Assembly: GCA_944548615.1 (NCBI GenBank)
Contig: OX155961.1
Location: 14,922,550-14,986,549 of the forward strand
From: Micropterix aruncella
Taxonomy: Eukaryota > Arthropoda > Insecta > Lepidoptera > Micropterigidae
DNA: 64,000 nucleotides
Direction of reading: 5' to 3'
Shown: positions 43,356-55,020 of the stretch, piece by piece
Numbering within the stretch: the stretch's first letter is position 1
How the letters are laid out: each line of letters opens with the position of its first letter
Notes under the pieces: model-generated
Seen by the model: only the letters and a program-made list of their open reading frames with translations
The model's database searches: none
What the model was told of the DNA's origin: nothing
Position numbers and translations under genes: made by a program

Positions 43356-44038
43356 ATATATTTTCTTGTCTGTCAAAGTATCCCAGGTGATGACTAAGAG
43401 CATATTTTGATTTTTATCGGTCTTCTTACTTTCTGTTGACATGCTGAGTATCTCCGTGCCGCTGTAAGTAGGTCTAAGTATATGGAGAGACTTTATGCTA
43501 GGAGTATCAACACATTAATTTAGTTCCTAAAGTGTTTTGCTAAAATCAAAAGTCTCTTGTAAGATCACGCTGCGTAATTTCTGCCAACCTGCCAAATTAG
43601 GATTCTTACCAACCTTGTTTACTGTAATAAGGCCGTTGAAAGGCCTGAAATTCGAAGCAACATTTAAGCAGTCAATGAGTATTGAACGCTTTACACTCGT
43701 TTTTTGCGTCTCATTCAAAGTGGGTGCTCGAGAATAAGCTGTGGTGGCCGTGGCTGAGCCGCGCATTGTGCCCTCGTTAAGACCCTTCATCAGAGATTAG
43801 CGAGAGAAGTGTCCCGAGTCCAGAAGAGACGCCACACAAAGATGAGACGCTGCAGCGAAATGTTGGCCAAATAGGATTACCACCTAGCTAGGCGGATTAG
43901 TACAGCGGAACAATGCACGCACCGCAATCATTTCCGCTTACATTATTCGAATGAAACGATTACTGTTGGCGGGGACCTTCAGAAATATTTAATTTTTTGC
44001 CATGGAATATCATGTAGGTGAGATTTTAAGGTATTTTA
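43356..44038. other. Unassigned DNA with an unrecognised 87-codon frame
   Basis: The minus-strand frame 43,527-43,790 (LIDCLNVASNFRPFNGLITV then NKVGKNPNLAGW) is GC-balanced and might be an exon. It has no family resemblance and I assign no function. Confidence 0.25.
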
Positions 44039-44042
44039 TTAA

Positions 44043-45382
44043 CCCTAGAAAGATAATCATATTGATTTGTACGTTAAAGATAATCATACGTCAAATTGAC
44101 TCCATAGGTTTAATTAGCTGTAAAATCAATAGTTTTTTATACATTATAATAAATTAAAAAGATATGTGTTGTATCATGTATTTTTAAATAAAACATCCTA
44201 TATTTACGAAATTATGTTTACTTTTTATTAAGAAAATTACAACAAACCTCAAACTTCTGAAAAATTAACAAAAAATAGGAACATTATTTTCGCCAGTATG
44301 TTTTTTTTAACCTATTACATTAATCAGCCTTTTTATCTTATAATTCAAGTAACATCAGATATTATTGTCTTTAAACTAGATAATAACTATTGAAACATCA
44401 CTGAAAACATTTTTGGCACATGTCAACGTTATGCTCTCGGCAAATTATTGCTTTGCATTTTATGCACGAGGCATTCGCCTTCCTCTTTATTTTGGAAGGG
44501 CAATAATTACAATAAGCCCGTTTTCTGGCTGCTGGTACCTTGGGACGCTCTTCTTCTTGATCTTGAGGGTTTTTTGGCACGAAAGACGCGTTACTGTCCC
44601 GTAAATACCTTTTCAAAGTTGGTATATCCATTCGCTTCGTCATAAAGGGCGATGTAAGAGCATTACTTAGGTTTTTCATAAATTTATTGCGATTCAGAGC
44701 TTTCTCACCTTTACTGGCAACGTTGTGGGAGTATATAATATAAGCATTTATGCAGGCAATATTTATCATCCCATAGAAAACGGCAATGTTTCTACTACAT
44801 GACATTATGGAACACATTTGGTCTAGCGTGTCCACCCCGCCTTTGGTTTGATTGTAGAACATAATCATTTCTGGTCTGCCGGTTGTTTCATTGACAGAAG
44901 CATCTTCACATCTCTCCTCATAATCGCTCTGGACTTCATCCTCACTTACGTGATCTTCGACTTCACTGTCTGTATCAGCGGATATGGCCTTCTCCTCATT
45001 ATCTAAAAGTGCAGCCAGAATGCCTTCCTCGTCTAAATTTCTTCTCGCCATTTTACTGAATATACGTTCAAGCTCTCTATAAAACAAAAACAAATGTCAA
45101 AAACAGCAAAAACAAACCGATCCAACAAAAAAAAACTAACTTATTCGCTGTAGCAAAAATCGTAAAAGTCACGTAAAAGATAATCATACGTCATTTTGAC
45201 TCCTATGGCGGTAAAATATCGAAATGGCGGGTACTTACCAGTTTGACACGTGCGCCCTTCGCTAGTTCCCGGCGCGGACTGAGATGTCCGGAATGCACGT
45301 CACCGGATTCCCACAATTTAAAAAGTTACAGCAAAATTTCGTCGGCGCGGGAGTCATTTTGACGTAGATTATCTTTCTAGGG
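44043..45382 (-). mobile_element. piggyBac-family element, internally deleted
   Basis: 1,340 bp. The left end is TTAA (44,039-44,042) then CCCTAGAAAGATAATC. The right end is GATTATCTTTCTAGGG followed by GTAA, one substitution from the TTAA target. A subterminal motif AAAGATAATCATACGTCA occurs near both ends in the same orientation (44,075 and 45,178). These are the ends of the classic piggyBac group. The coding region is reduced to 217 codons. Confidence 0.9.
44398..45051 (-). CDS. piggyBac transposase with in-frame loss of most of the catalytic core
   Basis: Starting at ATG 45,051 (MARRNLDEEGILAALLDNEE), the acidic N-terminal region (...SEDEVQSDYEERCED) is joined directly to GRPEMIMFYNQTKGGVDTLD. 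This is followed by CSRNIAVFYGMINIACINAY and a C-terminal Cys-rich domain (CNYCPSKIKRKANASCIKC ... CREHN ... CQKCF). The family is normally about 580-600 residues. Roughly 350 are missing, including the first two catalytic Asp. Only the Asp in GGVD remains. A small TRRWPM-type gap is also present. The reading frame is intact to the stop, so an inactive DNA-binding or end-binding protein could be made. Confidence 0.85.
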   Translation of the reverse strand: MARRNLDEEGILAALLDNEEKAISADTDSEVEDHVSEDEVQSDYEERCEDASVNETTGRPEMIMFYNQTKGGVDTLDQMCSIMSCSRNIAVFYGMINIACINAYIIYSHNVASKGEKALNRNKFMKNLSNALTSPFMTKRMDIPTLKRYLRDSNASFVPKNPQDQEEERPKVPAARKRAYCNYCPSKIKRKANASCIKCKAIICREHNVDMCQKCFQ

Positions 45383-45445
45383 GTAATTACGATTTTAAGG
45401 CATTTATTTTATTACAGTCCGTTATAGTTATAATTAATTAACCCT

Positions 45446-45812
45446 AGCTTACTAGCCAAGGTGGATCTATTCATACCAAATAATTATCTCCGTGCTCGAT
45501 CGCACCATCTTTTCGCGGAGCCGTTCTCCCGCACTAACCTTACGAGGTGGAACTTGTTGGCGCGTGCTTTGCGGCGCTTAAATGAAATTCACTCGATGTC
45601 ACCAGATTTTGATATTTTTACCGCCAACCCTCACTTGTTTAAATTGCAAGCTATTAATTATTTATTCTTACATGATAGCTAGTATTATAAGTGTCATTCT
45701 ATTTGTATAGTTATGGTAATATCTTTATTAATTTTACTTCTCAATGCCTTGGTTTTACTGTTATGTTGATTAGTAATAAGTGAATAAACACAATAAATAT
45801 ACATACATACAA
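45446..45812 (+). pseudogene. 5'-truncated LINE tail (family L)
   Basis: The frame contains VDLFIPNNYLRARSHHLFAE, then RTNLTRWNLLARALRRLNEI and the stop at 45,680-45,682. This is the Cys-free C-terminal end of CR1/jockey-group ORF2 (xxxPxxRTxxxxxxxxxRxxxxxN). A ~130-bp 3' UTR follows, with AATAAACACAATAAAT and a CATACATACAA tail. Confidence 0.7.
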
Positions 45813-46171
45813 GTAATATAGCTATCATTAACCTTTAGCTACTGATGTAATTTGTCTAGAACTTAACTCCTCAGTTGACGTTTAACAGATATATATTGTA
45901 ACGTAAATAAGTAAAAAAATCGATAATTAAAAATATCACCCCAAGATATCACCACAAGGACTGATGTAATCTAAATATACATTCCATAAATAAAATCGAC
46001 AAGCGCCCTCTCTCGGCCGGCAGTCGAACCCGTTTGGGTTCCGTTACCCAACGGCCTAGGGCGGCTAGGTACTTTTCTCGGCTAGCCTCGAGCGGCTCGG
46101 CGTTAATATTTGATTAAAATGTATGTCGGAATTATAAATATAACTGGTGTATCTTGTATACAAGATAGGGA
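45813..46171. other. Unassigned DNA
   Basis: AT-rich, then a GC-rich patch (46,005-46,105). Nothing was recognised. Confidence 0.4.
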
Positions 46172-46765
46172 GCTAATGGGCCCAATGCAGTTGAGCTATT
46201 ATGACCCATGTGTTAGGGACGGCTGGACTCACAGGTCAACACCCATCTGGCAGCCTCCAAGCATAAGTGGGAGCCCGGGTAGGAATCTGGACTGCGGGTC
46301 AGTTTCCCCTATGAATCAACCTTCGGGCGCACTGTGAGGTGAAAGCCAATAGATTGTGCATTCCGACTAATAGCCGGGGGAGTCTGGAAACAGTATTGTT
46401 TCCTTTAGAGCAGGGGTAGTTGTTAACCTTACGGCAACTGCTCTTGAAACGACCATTCGGCTACCCGATACCGGGTGAAGAGCAGGGCAAAGGATGACGT
46501 GGTTCGCGATAGATTCGGTAGACACAGTTATACCGCTACGTAATGGAGAGGACCGCGCAAGGGACCTCGAAGTTGAAAGGCCGGAGAAATCTGGCCATAA
46601 TTGGTAGTGAGGGCGCTTGGTCTACCCGCTGGGTTAACTACCCGGTACCAAGCGGTATGGGTTGGTCTCTCACGGGCTATTTGGCAGAGCTAGGTAGTGG
46701 ATTGTCATTGTGTAAGACTTCTACTCATCCCACGGCTGAAAGAACGGTTATACCAGACTGAAGCG
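46172..46765 (+). mobile_element. Family A retroposon copy A7
   Basis: Begins CTAATGGGCCCAATGC and contains GGTCAACACCCATCTGGCAG, ACTGCTCTTGAAACGACCAT and AAGACTTCTACTCATCCCAC. The family-typical GTCGACAACCCTA end is not preserved. No target duplication was seen. Confidence 0.65.
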
Positions 46766-46799
46766 TTTTTCAGTTCAATCAGCTTACCTAAGCGTTTGA

Positions 46800-47040
46800 A
46801 AGCTAACGTGGTGCAATATATACATACACAGAGACAGACAGAGAGACAGAGAAACCCACAGAGAGACTTCAATCTGGAAATGTCTCAAGGGGGCAAAATG
46901 GTCTCAGGGGGGCAAAATGTCTCAGGGGGGCAAAATCGTCTCAGGGGGGCAAAATGGATATTTCTGTCTTCAACTCGAAAAAAGTTATTATTGCTTTCAC
47001 AACACTTTCCCTTATGGTCGGTTGGTGGGCCGGAAAAGTA
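46800..47040 (+). repeat. Family H fragment with a GGGGGGCAAAAT minisatellite
   Basis: A (CAGA)n tract is followed at 46,877-46,958 by four ~20-bp units of TCTCAGGGGGGCAAAAT. Then comes the right end of family H (GGATATTTCTGTCTTCAACT). Blocks are shared with 38,330-38,455 and, inverted, 58,100-58,145. Confidence 0.65.
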
Positions 47041-47630
47041 AAATTAAACTCGATATTAATTTAAATTAGACAAATGATGTTTCTCAAGTGTTTTTTTTTA
47101 TATTTCCATCGCACAGCAACAGCTCAGATACGTTATTTTTATATGAATGGATGATGAATGATTTTTGTAAGACCAATTGATTATATAATCACTTGATCTT
47201 TGGACTTCAAAATAATGTTTAATATTTACGCGGTGACGGACGAGGAGGGAAACCGAGCCCACCACCCGGGCAGTTCTAACGACATGGGTTGTTTTATCTA
47301 CCCGGGATGTCATGCAACGACAACCTCACACATACCAGAAGGGTAGTGCGTGAGGGGTGGATGAAGGGAGACATGGATTCTCCATGTATCTACCCCCTCC
47401 GGCACCCCGTAAATCGTTTATTTAAAAACCATATTGTTTCGCAAATTCACTCACAAACTACTTAGAACTAAGTTAAATCTCGTTATAATTGACGTTATAT
47501 CGTTATTATTAACATTGACGTTATAATAGGATGAAATCTTAGAGTCTTAGAGTGCATAGTTACAAGTTAGAAGAAGATGTTAAAAAAAATTGTGTTATTA
47601 TAATTCAAAAAGCTGTATACGGATATGTTC
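47041..47630. other. Unassigned DNA
   Basis: A GC-rich segment at 47,225-47,415 may be part of an unrecognised repeat. The rest is AT-rich. Confidence 0.35.
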
Positions 47631-47764
47631 GTAGCACCCGACGTTTCGGCGATGTTTTAACCCCCGTTGTCCAGTATAACGATTTCTACCCTGTTCTATC
47701 CGACTAGTTCTACCCTTTCGAACACTAGTTTCAACCAACATCGCCGAAATATCAAGTGCTACAA
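47631..47764. repeat. Penelope-like terminal sequences in inverted arrangement
   Basis: GTAGCACCCGACGTTTCGGC at the left faces a diverged complement ending in GCCGAAATATCAAGTGCTAC at the right, with ~70 bp between. CGCGGTAAATTC and CCTATTTA then follow, as at the ends of copy 2 (31,437-32,232). It appears to be two Penelope termini without coding sequence. Confidence 0.65.
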
Positions 47765-47805
47765 ATCCCACGCGGTAAATTCATTTTATCCTATTTATTA
47801 TGTCA

Positions 47806-48044
47806 AGCAACCGTTGTAAAAGGCATTTAACAAAGCGTAAAATGATATGTCTTAAATTTAACTGGGTGGGACGAAACTGCCTATTGTTCATTAAAGTCCT
47901 CTCAACATAAAATTATTACAAACTTTTATTTTCCTTGCAATATTTGTTAGTTTGTTTAGGTCAAATCTTACAAGCTGAATTAGAACTACTTTCTCTTACC
48001 CTATGAAGTTGAAATTTTACATGTTGGTTCAGTTCCGATGACAA
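47806..48044. other. Unassigned DNA
   Basis: No feature was recognised. Confidence 0.4.
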
Positions 48045-48450
48045 TGTATTTTTATGGTGAGCATGACCTGATTCTACCCAGGATTGGCTTCGGAAGTGGA
48101 TACTTAATCACGGTCAACAGGAGAGACACTCAATTTTGTATACGCATTCAATTATGATAGCTTGTTCTAAATGTCATCATGACATGGCTGCTGCAACTAG
48201 GGTTGTCGACTACAGCGGGCGAGCCCGTCACCTCAGAAAGTTTTAAAACGATTAGTCGTTTTATCTCCCTGGAGTGAGCGCAGAAGACTTGAGGACAGAA
48301 CAGTCAACCGTCTAGTTACGCCACAAGCCCGTAAGAGGCCAACGCCTTACACCTGCACACAGGGTTGGCTTCCTACAAGGGGACTCCTCAACGGTCAACA
48401 GCACAGACACGAAATTTTGGATACGCGTTCTAAGATAAAAATGTGTTTTT
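48045..48450 (+). repeat. Family D interspersed repeat, copy 3, interrupted
   Basis: Matches 11,215-11,410 in ATTCAATTATGATAGCTTGT, TGTCATCATGACATGGCTGC and GGGTTGGCTTCC...CCTCAACGGTCAACAGCAC. It is split at 48,198-48,352 by a truncated family A copy. Confidence 0.65.
48198..48352 (-). mobile_element. Family A retroposon copy A8, strongly 5'-truncated
   Basis: Only the 155 bp nearest the common 3' end are present (plus strand TAGGGTTGTCGACTACAGCG to AACGCCTTACAC). It is inserted in family D between CTGCAAC and CTGCACAC, a probable short imperfect target duplication. It shows the 5'-truncation expected of a retroposon. Confidence 0.75.
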
Positions 48451-48852
48451 AATATTAAATTATTTTAAAATTACGAATACACGAACGCCCCCACATTTCC
48501 ACCAACAATACGTGCGTCCGCGTTGACAATGCGCCGTTGTAGTCAAAACCGTCACAACAATGCAATATTTTCATATTTTAATGTGCGGTTTAAGCTTTCA
48601 GCTCTTCCCGCTACCGTTCATTGTGAGCCGTTTACCCAATATCCAAGCAAATTATTATTTTTCGACAAAAATATAATATGGCCGGGGAGCGCGATACGAT
48701 CTCCCGCCCGAATACGCTCAATGGAGGCATTGATAGGTAATAAAATGGATTTTATTCTCATTGGCGGGTAATTCGAATGAATGTTTATGTTATCTGTGGG
48801 CCCTGGGTTATTTTCATGCGAATCTATCAAGTGATTTTGGGGCTATAATGCA
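48451..48852. other. Unassigned DNA
   Basis: GC-balanced, no recognised gene. The 82-codon frame at 48,523-48,771 (+) overlaps a 70-codon frame on the other strand. Confidence 0.35.
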
Positions 48853-49120
48853 AGTGTGTCAATAGGAAAGATTAGGCCCAGACATATAGGACTTTTTTAT
48901 TATTATTATTAGGAAACAAACAGCTGTTTCAATACCATGGTTGCGTACGTCTTCGTGCAGCTTGGGCCATACGATCCACTGTGTTTCCGGGTCGGTCAAA
49001 CTCACGATTCAGCTCCTATACAGTAGTTTCCTCGTGTGGAGGACTTCCCCGGGAAGGACTCTCGCGTATCAGGCCTCGCGGCTGGTGGATCGGTTTCTCC
49101 TGGAGGAACGGTTTGCGCAC
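48853..49120 (+). mobile_element. Family A (subfamily B) 5' part, first of a duplicated pair
   Basis: Begins GTGTCAATAGGAAAGATTAG then an (ATT)n tract and ACAAACAGCTGTTTCAATAC, leading into the B start GCTTGGGCCATACGATCCAC. It stops at GAACGGTTTGCGCAC where copy A10 begins. The same ~270 bp recur at 49,698-49,965. Confidence 0.7.
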
Positions 49121-49694
49121 TAGGGTTGTCGACTACAGCGGGCGAGCCTGTCACCTCAGGAAGTTTTAACGATTAGTCATTCTATCTCCCTGGAGTGAGC
49201 GCAGAAGACTTGGACAAAACAGTCCACCGTCTAGCTCCGCCACAAACCCGTAAGAGGCCAACGCCTTAACCGCGAGATAGCCAGGAGTGTTACCCGGCGG
49301 GCTTACACTCGCGCCCTTACTTCCAATTGTGACCAGATTACTCCAGTCTCTCGATTAGTTACGTGTTCGAGGTCGCTTGCGCGGTCCTCTCCCTTACGAA
49401 GCGGTGAAACGGTGTTTAACGAATCTATCGCGGACCACAGCATCCTTTGCCCGGCTGTTCACCCAGGATCGGATAGCCGAAGGTCGTTTCAAGAGCAGTC
49501 GCCGTAAGGTCCGCAACTACCCCTGCTCTATAGGAAACAGAACTGCTTCCAGACTCCCCCGACTGTTAGTCAGAGTGCACAGTCGATTGGCTTACGCCGC
49601 ACGGTGCGCAGACCGTCCAGGAGCGCCAGTAGGTTGATTCCCAGGGCAAACTGACCATAAGGCCAGAGTCCTACCCAGGCTCGCACTTCATGCG
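49121..49694 (-). mobile_element. Family A retroposon copy A10, slightly 5'-truncated
   Basis: On the plus strand it runs from TAGGGTTGTCGACTACAGCG through CTTACGAAGCGGTGAAACGG to CTCGCACTTCATGCG. It lacks about 90 bp of the sense 5' end compared with A3. It is close in sequence to A3 and A6. It is bracketed by two B-type copies. Confidence 0.75.
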
Positions 49695-49697
49695 ATT

Positions 49698-51020
49698 CAG
49701 TGTGTCAATAGGGAAGATTAGGCCCAGACATATAGGACTTTTATTATTATTATTATTAGGAAACAAACAGCTGTTTCAATACAATGGTAGCGAACGGCTT
49801 CGTGCAGTATGGGCTATAAGATCCACTGTGTTTCCGGGTCGGTCAAACTCACGATTCAGCTCCTATTCGGTAGCTTCCTCGTGTGGAGGACTTCCCCGGG
49901 AAGGACTCTCGCGTCTTAGGTCTCGCGGCTGGTGGATCGGTTTCTCCTGGAGGAACGGTTTGCGGACTGTGCGGCGATAGCCAATCGGTATCTGCACTCT
50001 TACTAATTACTGAAATAGTCGGGAGACTATGGAAATATACTGTTACCTAAGCAGCGGGGGTGTATGCTGACCTGTCGTCAACCACTCTTTAAATTACCAA
50101 ATGGCTACCTGATCCTGATTTCAAAGCCGGGATAAAGATGACATTGATCCGCGATAGATTCAAACTGAATCACCGCTGAATACATGGCAGGCAATCGGGA
50201 GATTGGAGGTATCTTGGTTAATTCCAGACGGAGATATCCTACCAAAACTGGTAGACAGGGCGTGAGTCTGCCCGCTGGGCACCTTTCTCGGCGCGTCGCC
50301 GTAAGGGGTTGGCCTCTGACCAGGGGCGGATCTACATAAGGACTTTTTGGGCTGCAGCCCAGGGCCCCGTGGATATAAAGGGCCCCAGCCTCCATTGAAA
50401 ACAATGACAATATTGTGAACCGAGTGCCTACCGTGGCTAGTGCCTTGTCAATAGGTAACTAGTAATGAATGTTTGTTCAAATTTTACTTATATAAACTAG
50501 CTTTACAATTAATATCAAACTTGCTTAATTAAGCTACTAATTAAGATATTATTACAATTAGAATTAATGTTGTTTAATTTAGTGTTGTTTAGTAGCAATA
50601 ACATTAGTATTAATGTTGTTTAGTAGCAACTTTTTCTTACGCTAATCGATTTGTCTATTTTTAGTAAAAAGTTAAATGTCTTAGAGTTGTGTTTGTGTGT
50701 CTGTCATATTAAACAAATAAAATATTGTATTGTCCTCTTTCTTTCCTATATTGTGTACCTAGTGACCTAGACGTCTTTATCAAAAAAAGTTTTTTGGCAA
50801 AATGGCAATTAGTTGATTAATTAGGCAGGCCCCCAAGTAATAGTTAGCCCAGGGCCCCACAAACGCGCGGTCCGCCCCTGCCTCTGCCCGCATGTTGGAT
50901 GAGCTAGACGGTTGATTTGTATTGTCTCTATCACCTACGCTCACCTCACAGGAGTTAAAAAGATTACTATCCTTAAAACTTTCTGAAGTGACGGGTTCGC
51001 CCGTTGTAGTTGACAACCCA
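49698..51020 (+). mobile_element. Family A (subfamily B) copy, interrupted by a hAT element
   Basis: The left part 49,698-50,320 has the B start, TACCAAAACTGGTAG palindrome and GGCCTCTGAC. The right part 50,881-51,020 has CCTCTGCCCGCATG through GTAGTTGACAACCC, the family 3' end. Removing 50,321-50,880 restores continuity. Confidence 0.75.
50321..50880. mobile_element. Non-autonomous hAT element in family A
   Basis: 560 bp with ends CAGGGGCGGATCTAC and GGTCCGCCCCTG, flanked by CCTCTGAC (50,313-50,320) and CCTCTGCC (50,881-50,888), an 8-bp duplication with one change. Subterminal GGCTGCAGCCCAGGGCCCC repeats inverted as GCCCAGGGCCCCAC at the right end. It has no coding region. Confidence 0.85.
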
Positions 51021-51984
<964 letters not shown>

Positions 51985-51994
51985 CATAAATTAC

Positions 51995-52279
51995 CTGAAA
52001 CACACAACATAATTGGCGCACTAGACGCAAATTATCTAATCTAATGAACAAATATTCAACAGTGACCCAGCATCGCATTTTGGCGACAGAAGAGTTTAGA
52101 ACCACGAGTTTAAAATACTTTAGGACTGCCACGCAGATCCCATATCCACTTCTAAATAAATATTTACAACGGTTATTATCAAAACACAAACGCTTCTCCG
52201 CTGACGACTGACAGCAATCTATCAAGCAAATTGACACTACGCGTCGCGCGCGTTGAGTCAGCTGATTCGGAGCCGCCAT
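51995..52279 (-). other. Candidate host 5' exon (speculative)
   Basis: On the minus strand, ATGGCGGCTCCG in good context (preceded by GCAAG) opens a frame (MAAPNQLTQRARRVVSICLI). The frame is still open when it reaches GTTTCAG at 51,995, where the adjoining GTAATT would be a donor. The CG-rich start and TGTCAATTTG-type 5' sequence resemble insect promoters. The peptide is unrecognised and low-complexity signals are lacking. It might be chance or part of an unknown repeat. Confidence 0.25.
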
Positions 52280-53859
52280 CTTGCGAAAGTTACCACTCGA
52301 TATCGATATCGGCTGGTATTGAAATTACCACTCAATATCGGCTGGTAAATTTCATCTTCCTAGAGTAACTCGAATTACTACGGACTGGAGGTAACTCGCG
52401 ATCAAACAACGCTTTTTTGCGGAATTACTTACGATGTTAACTAGGTATTACCACAGATTTTTACTATTACCACGGATCAAACAACTGGGCCCTTACTCTA
52501 TAAATGTAATAGTTTTGGGCATAATTAGCGTCATTTAATTTACTTTCGGGAGATGCAGCCTGGCGGGAAGTATGAAACTGAAAAATCTGAAATACCGAAT
52601 ACAATTTTAAAAATCTTGATTTTTTATTAAATATCACTGCATTTTAGTGTGAATTTCGAAATATTTATATTTATGGGCTTCGTGTCAACAACCTGTAAAT
52701 ATTTTAGAGAAATAAATAGAAATTTAATAATTATATTTAAGTGCAATTTAAGTGCGAAAAGTCTGAGTAGGTTTATTTGGCTCCAAATTAGAAGTGGGCG
52801 CCGCGCACCACTCCGTACTAGATCGGCGAAAGAAGCAAGCAAGAGGAATAGCATGGTCTGGCACAGGGGCGAAGAGCGCATGGCAAATAGTGTGGTGCTT
52901 TTCATTATTTTGTTACAGAAATAGTTCCGCAGCACTTGCAGCTAGAGTTTGACAGTTCTCTCAATAACGGCTGGTTATTGACGCTAACCGGGCTCGGTTA
53001 GGACATTTAACTACAGTTAAGATTATCAAAGCATGGTGCAAGCAGTTTCGAGATTTTAACTGGATTATCTTTTAACCGAGCTTGGTGCAAGTCGCCTATA
53101 ATCGAGTAGCAGAGATTCAACAAAATTCCTTGTAATTCAACAAAATTACAATTTAAACATCGTTGTTCTGTATAAAACCGTAACAACAAAATGGAAATGT
53201 AAGAATCAATCCAATATTTTTGTCAGTGCATGTATAGGCCTTGAGAGTTCCTTGAGAGACTTTGGCGAGCACGCTAGTTGAAGGCGGCCGTGTTGGGTTG
53301 GATTGTTTGAAAACCGGGCGGTCGAAATCGCGCGTTTGGCTTCGCAGATGCGCTCCCTCGGGAGGCGCCAACTAGCCCGGCGTCCCTCGCCTTTGGGGAG
53401 AGTCGAGTCCCTGGCAGAGGAGGGTAGCTGTAATCGGCGCTTCGCTAGGAATTATACTCCTGCAGACGTGTGGGGATTCTTTGTAATACCTATTGCGGGC
53501 GGATAATGCTAATATTGAAACGTGGTGCGGACGCATCGTCGCGAAGCGATACTCCGCTTAAAAATAAAGGCCGGGTGCGATGCAAACATACGTGGCATAG
53601 TTAAATAAATAAAACGTTCCGAGAAACTTTTTGAACTGCGTTAGGAAATAATAAATTATTAAAATTATTACAACCGGGAAGAAAATGCTCAGATGTGGTA
53701 TATTTCCATAAACTGTCGACAGGTTGCATCGAATGCTTTGATGTTTTAGAATGGTATATTTTCGTGTACCATCGGGACTCACTCGCCAAACAATTATTCC
53801 CAAAACTCTCATATTGGGTTTCCCATATAAGTACCTACTCTGTTATTTCACACTGGCCA
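52280..53859. other. Unassigned region, GC-rich island at 53,230-53,540
   Basis: 52,290-52,490 contains ATCGATATCGGCTGG-type repeats and several TTACCAC blocks. 53,230-53,540 is a GC-rich island with short frames on both strands. I see no recognisable protein or repeat family. Confidence 0.35.
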
Positions 53860-54460
53860 TTTTGAACTGGGACAACTTGGGTTTGAGTTGGAATTTCAAA
53901 TTCAAATAAATTTATTTTCAAGGCCACGTTTTTCTTTCAAGGATTAGCTATTTACTTGTCGTTTGTTTTTGCTCAAATATTTACTTTTGTGCAACCATGG
54001 TAAAGTTGAAAATTTGCATTATTATCAAATATGATATCCTGTGCCGGTGTTTACTGTTACAGCTTCTTGCAGTCTGGCTATACAATTACCTTAAATGTTA
54101 AAAACTGCAAACAGTGAACAGCTTGCGATTAAATAACCGAGTCTGGTCAATCGTTCATTGCCATTACTTCGCAATGACAACGTATAACCACAGATATCAC
54201 CGCAAATAGTCGCAAAGTTGCAGGAGTTATGGCTGAAGACTTTTAATCACCCGCCGTGCTTGCCAGACCTTGCTCCAATAGTTTCATTTTTTTTCAGAAT
54301 ATTGCCGCTGTAAAACGAAGCAGAATAAGTCGATGTAAAACACCTTCAAAGCATTCATTGATTCCTGTCCATGAGAGTATTGCAGCAGTGGAATTAATGA
54401 ATTCCCATTAAAATTAGAAAATCTGCATAGATAAAAAGAGTCAATATTTCTATTTTATAA
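53860..54460 (+). pseudogene. mariner-derived fragment, copy 1 (family I)
   Basis: Around 54,225-54,290 the frame reads VAKLQELWLKTFNHPPCLPD then LAPIVSFFFQ. This matches the HPPYSPDLAPxDFxLFP segment that carries the third Asp of mariner transposases. It is followed by a KTPSKHSLI-type tail. Many stops are present. The same ~500 bp occur inverted at 62,480-63,670. The first 200 bp (AACTTGGGTTTGAGTTGG...) are noncoding in both. Confidence 0.6.
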
Positions 54461-54654
54461 GTATATATCTTTCATACAAAGTTTTCGACCTTAAATTTTA
54501 TTTATAGAACAAAATTCATTGGTAAGACCCCAATATTTATAAGTAAATAAAATTTTATTATCCAGCTTGGTGATATTGACGTAATAAACTTGTCATATAT
54601 CGCTTAGGATAATCAAATACCATGCATGTTTGACCTTATTATATAACCAGTACT
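54461..54654. other. AT-rich DNA
   Basis: Nothing was recognised. Confidence 0.4.
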
Positions 54655-54860
54655 GATAATAAATTTGTTTATTTGTTTGAAAAACTTTATTGCACACACA
54701 ACAGAGTACAAGGTGGTGGAGCTGTTTCCATGTGGCAATATCTTCCGGCCATGCTGCCAGGGTTATTGTGACTAAAGGTTTATGTGGGCATATTGATTTA
54801 TAAAAGGAGTAATGTTATAATGTAGCGGAAGTCATAAATGAATACACTTACGTAATAGTC
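54655..54860 (-). mobile_element. LINE 3' end (5'-truncated)
   Basis: On the minus strand, TGTGTGCAATAAAGTTTTTC is followed by AAACAAATAAACAAATTT, which is a polyadenylation-like 3' end of lepidopteran LINE type. No ORF is left. Extent upstream is uncertain. Confidence 0.5.
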
Positions 54861-55020
54861 ACAAAAAAAAAAAAAACAGTAATTTGTAACGTATGTTAAC
54901 TCGATATCAATAGAAGGAATGGAATATAAGGACAAGCAAAGGAGACGGGAGAAGGGGACGAGATTCATGAGTTGAGTAAATGGCTCCATAGAGATTTTTT
55001 AAACCCGCTCAGGTTTTGAA

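Noticed and set aside
45448..45470. Second piggyBac end at TTAACCCTAGC (about 45,440)
   Set aside because: Only the first few bases match. The following AAAGATA is absent and no partner end is nearby.
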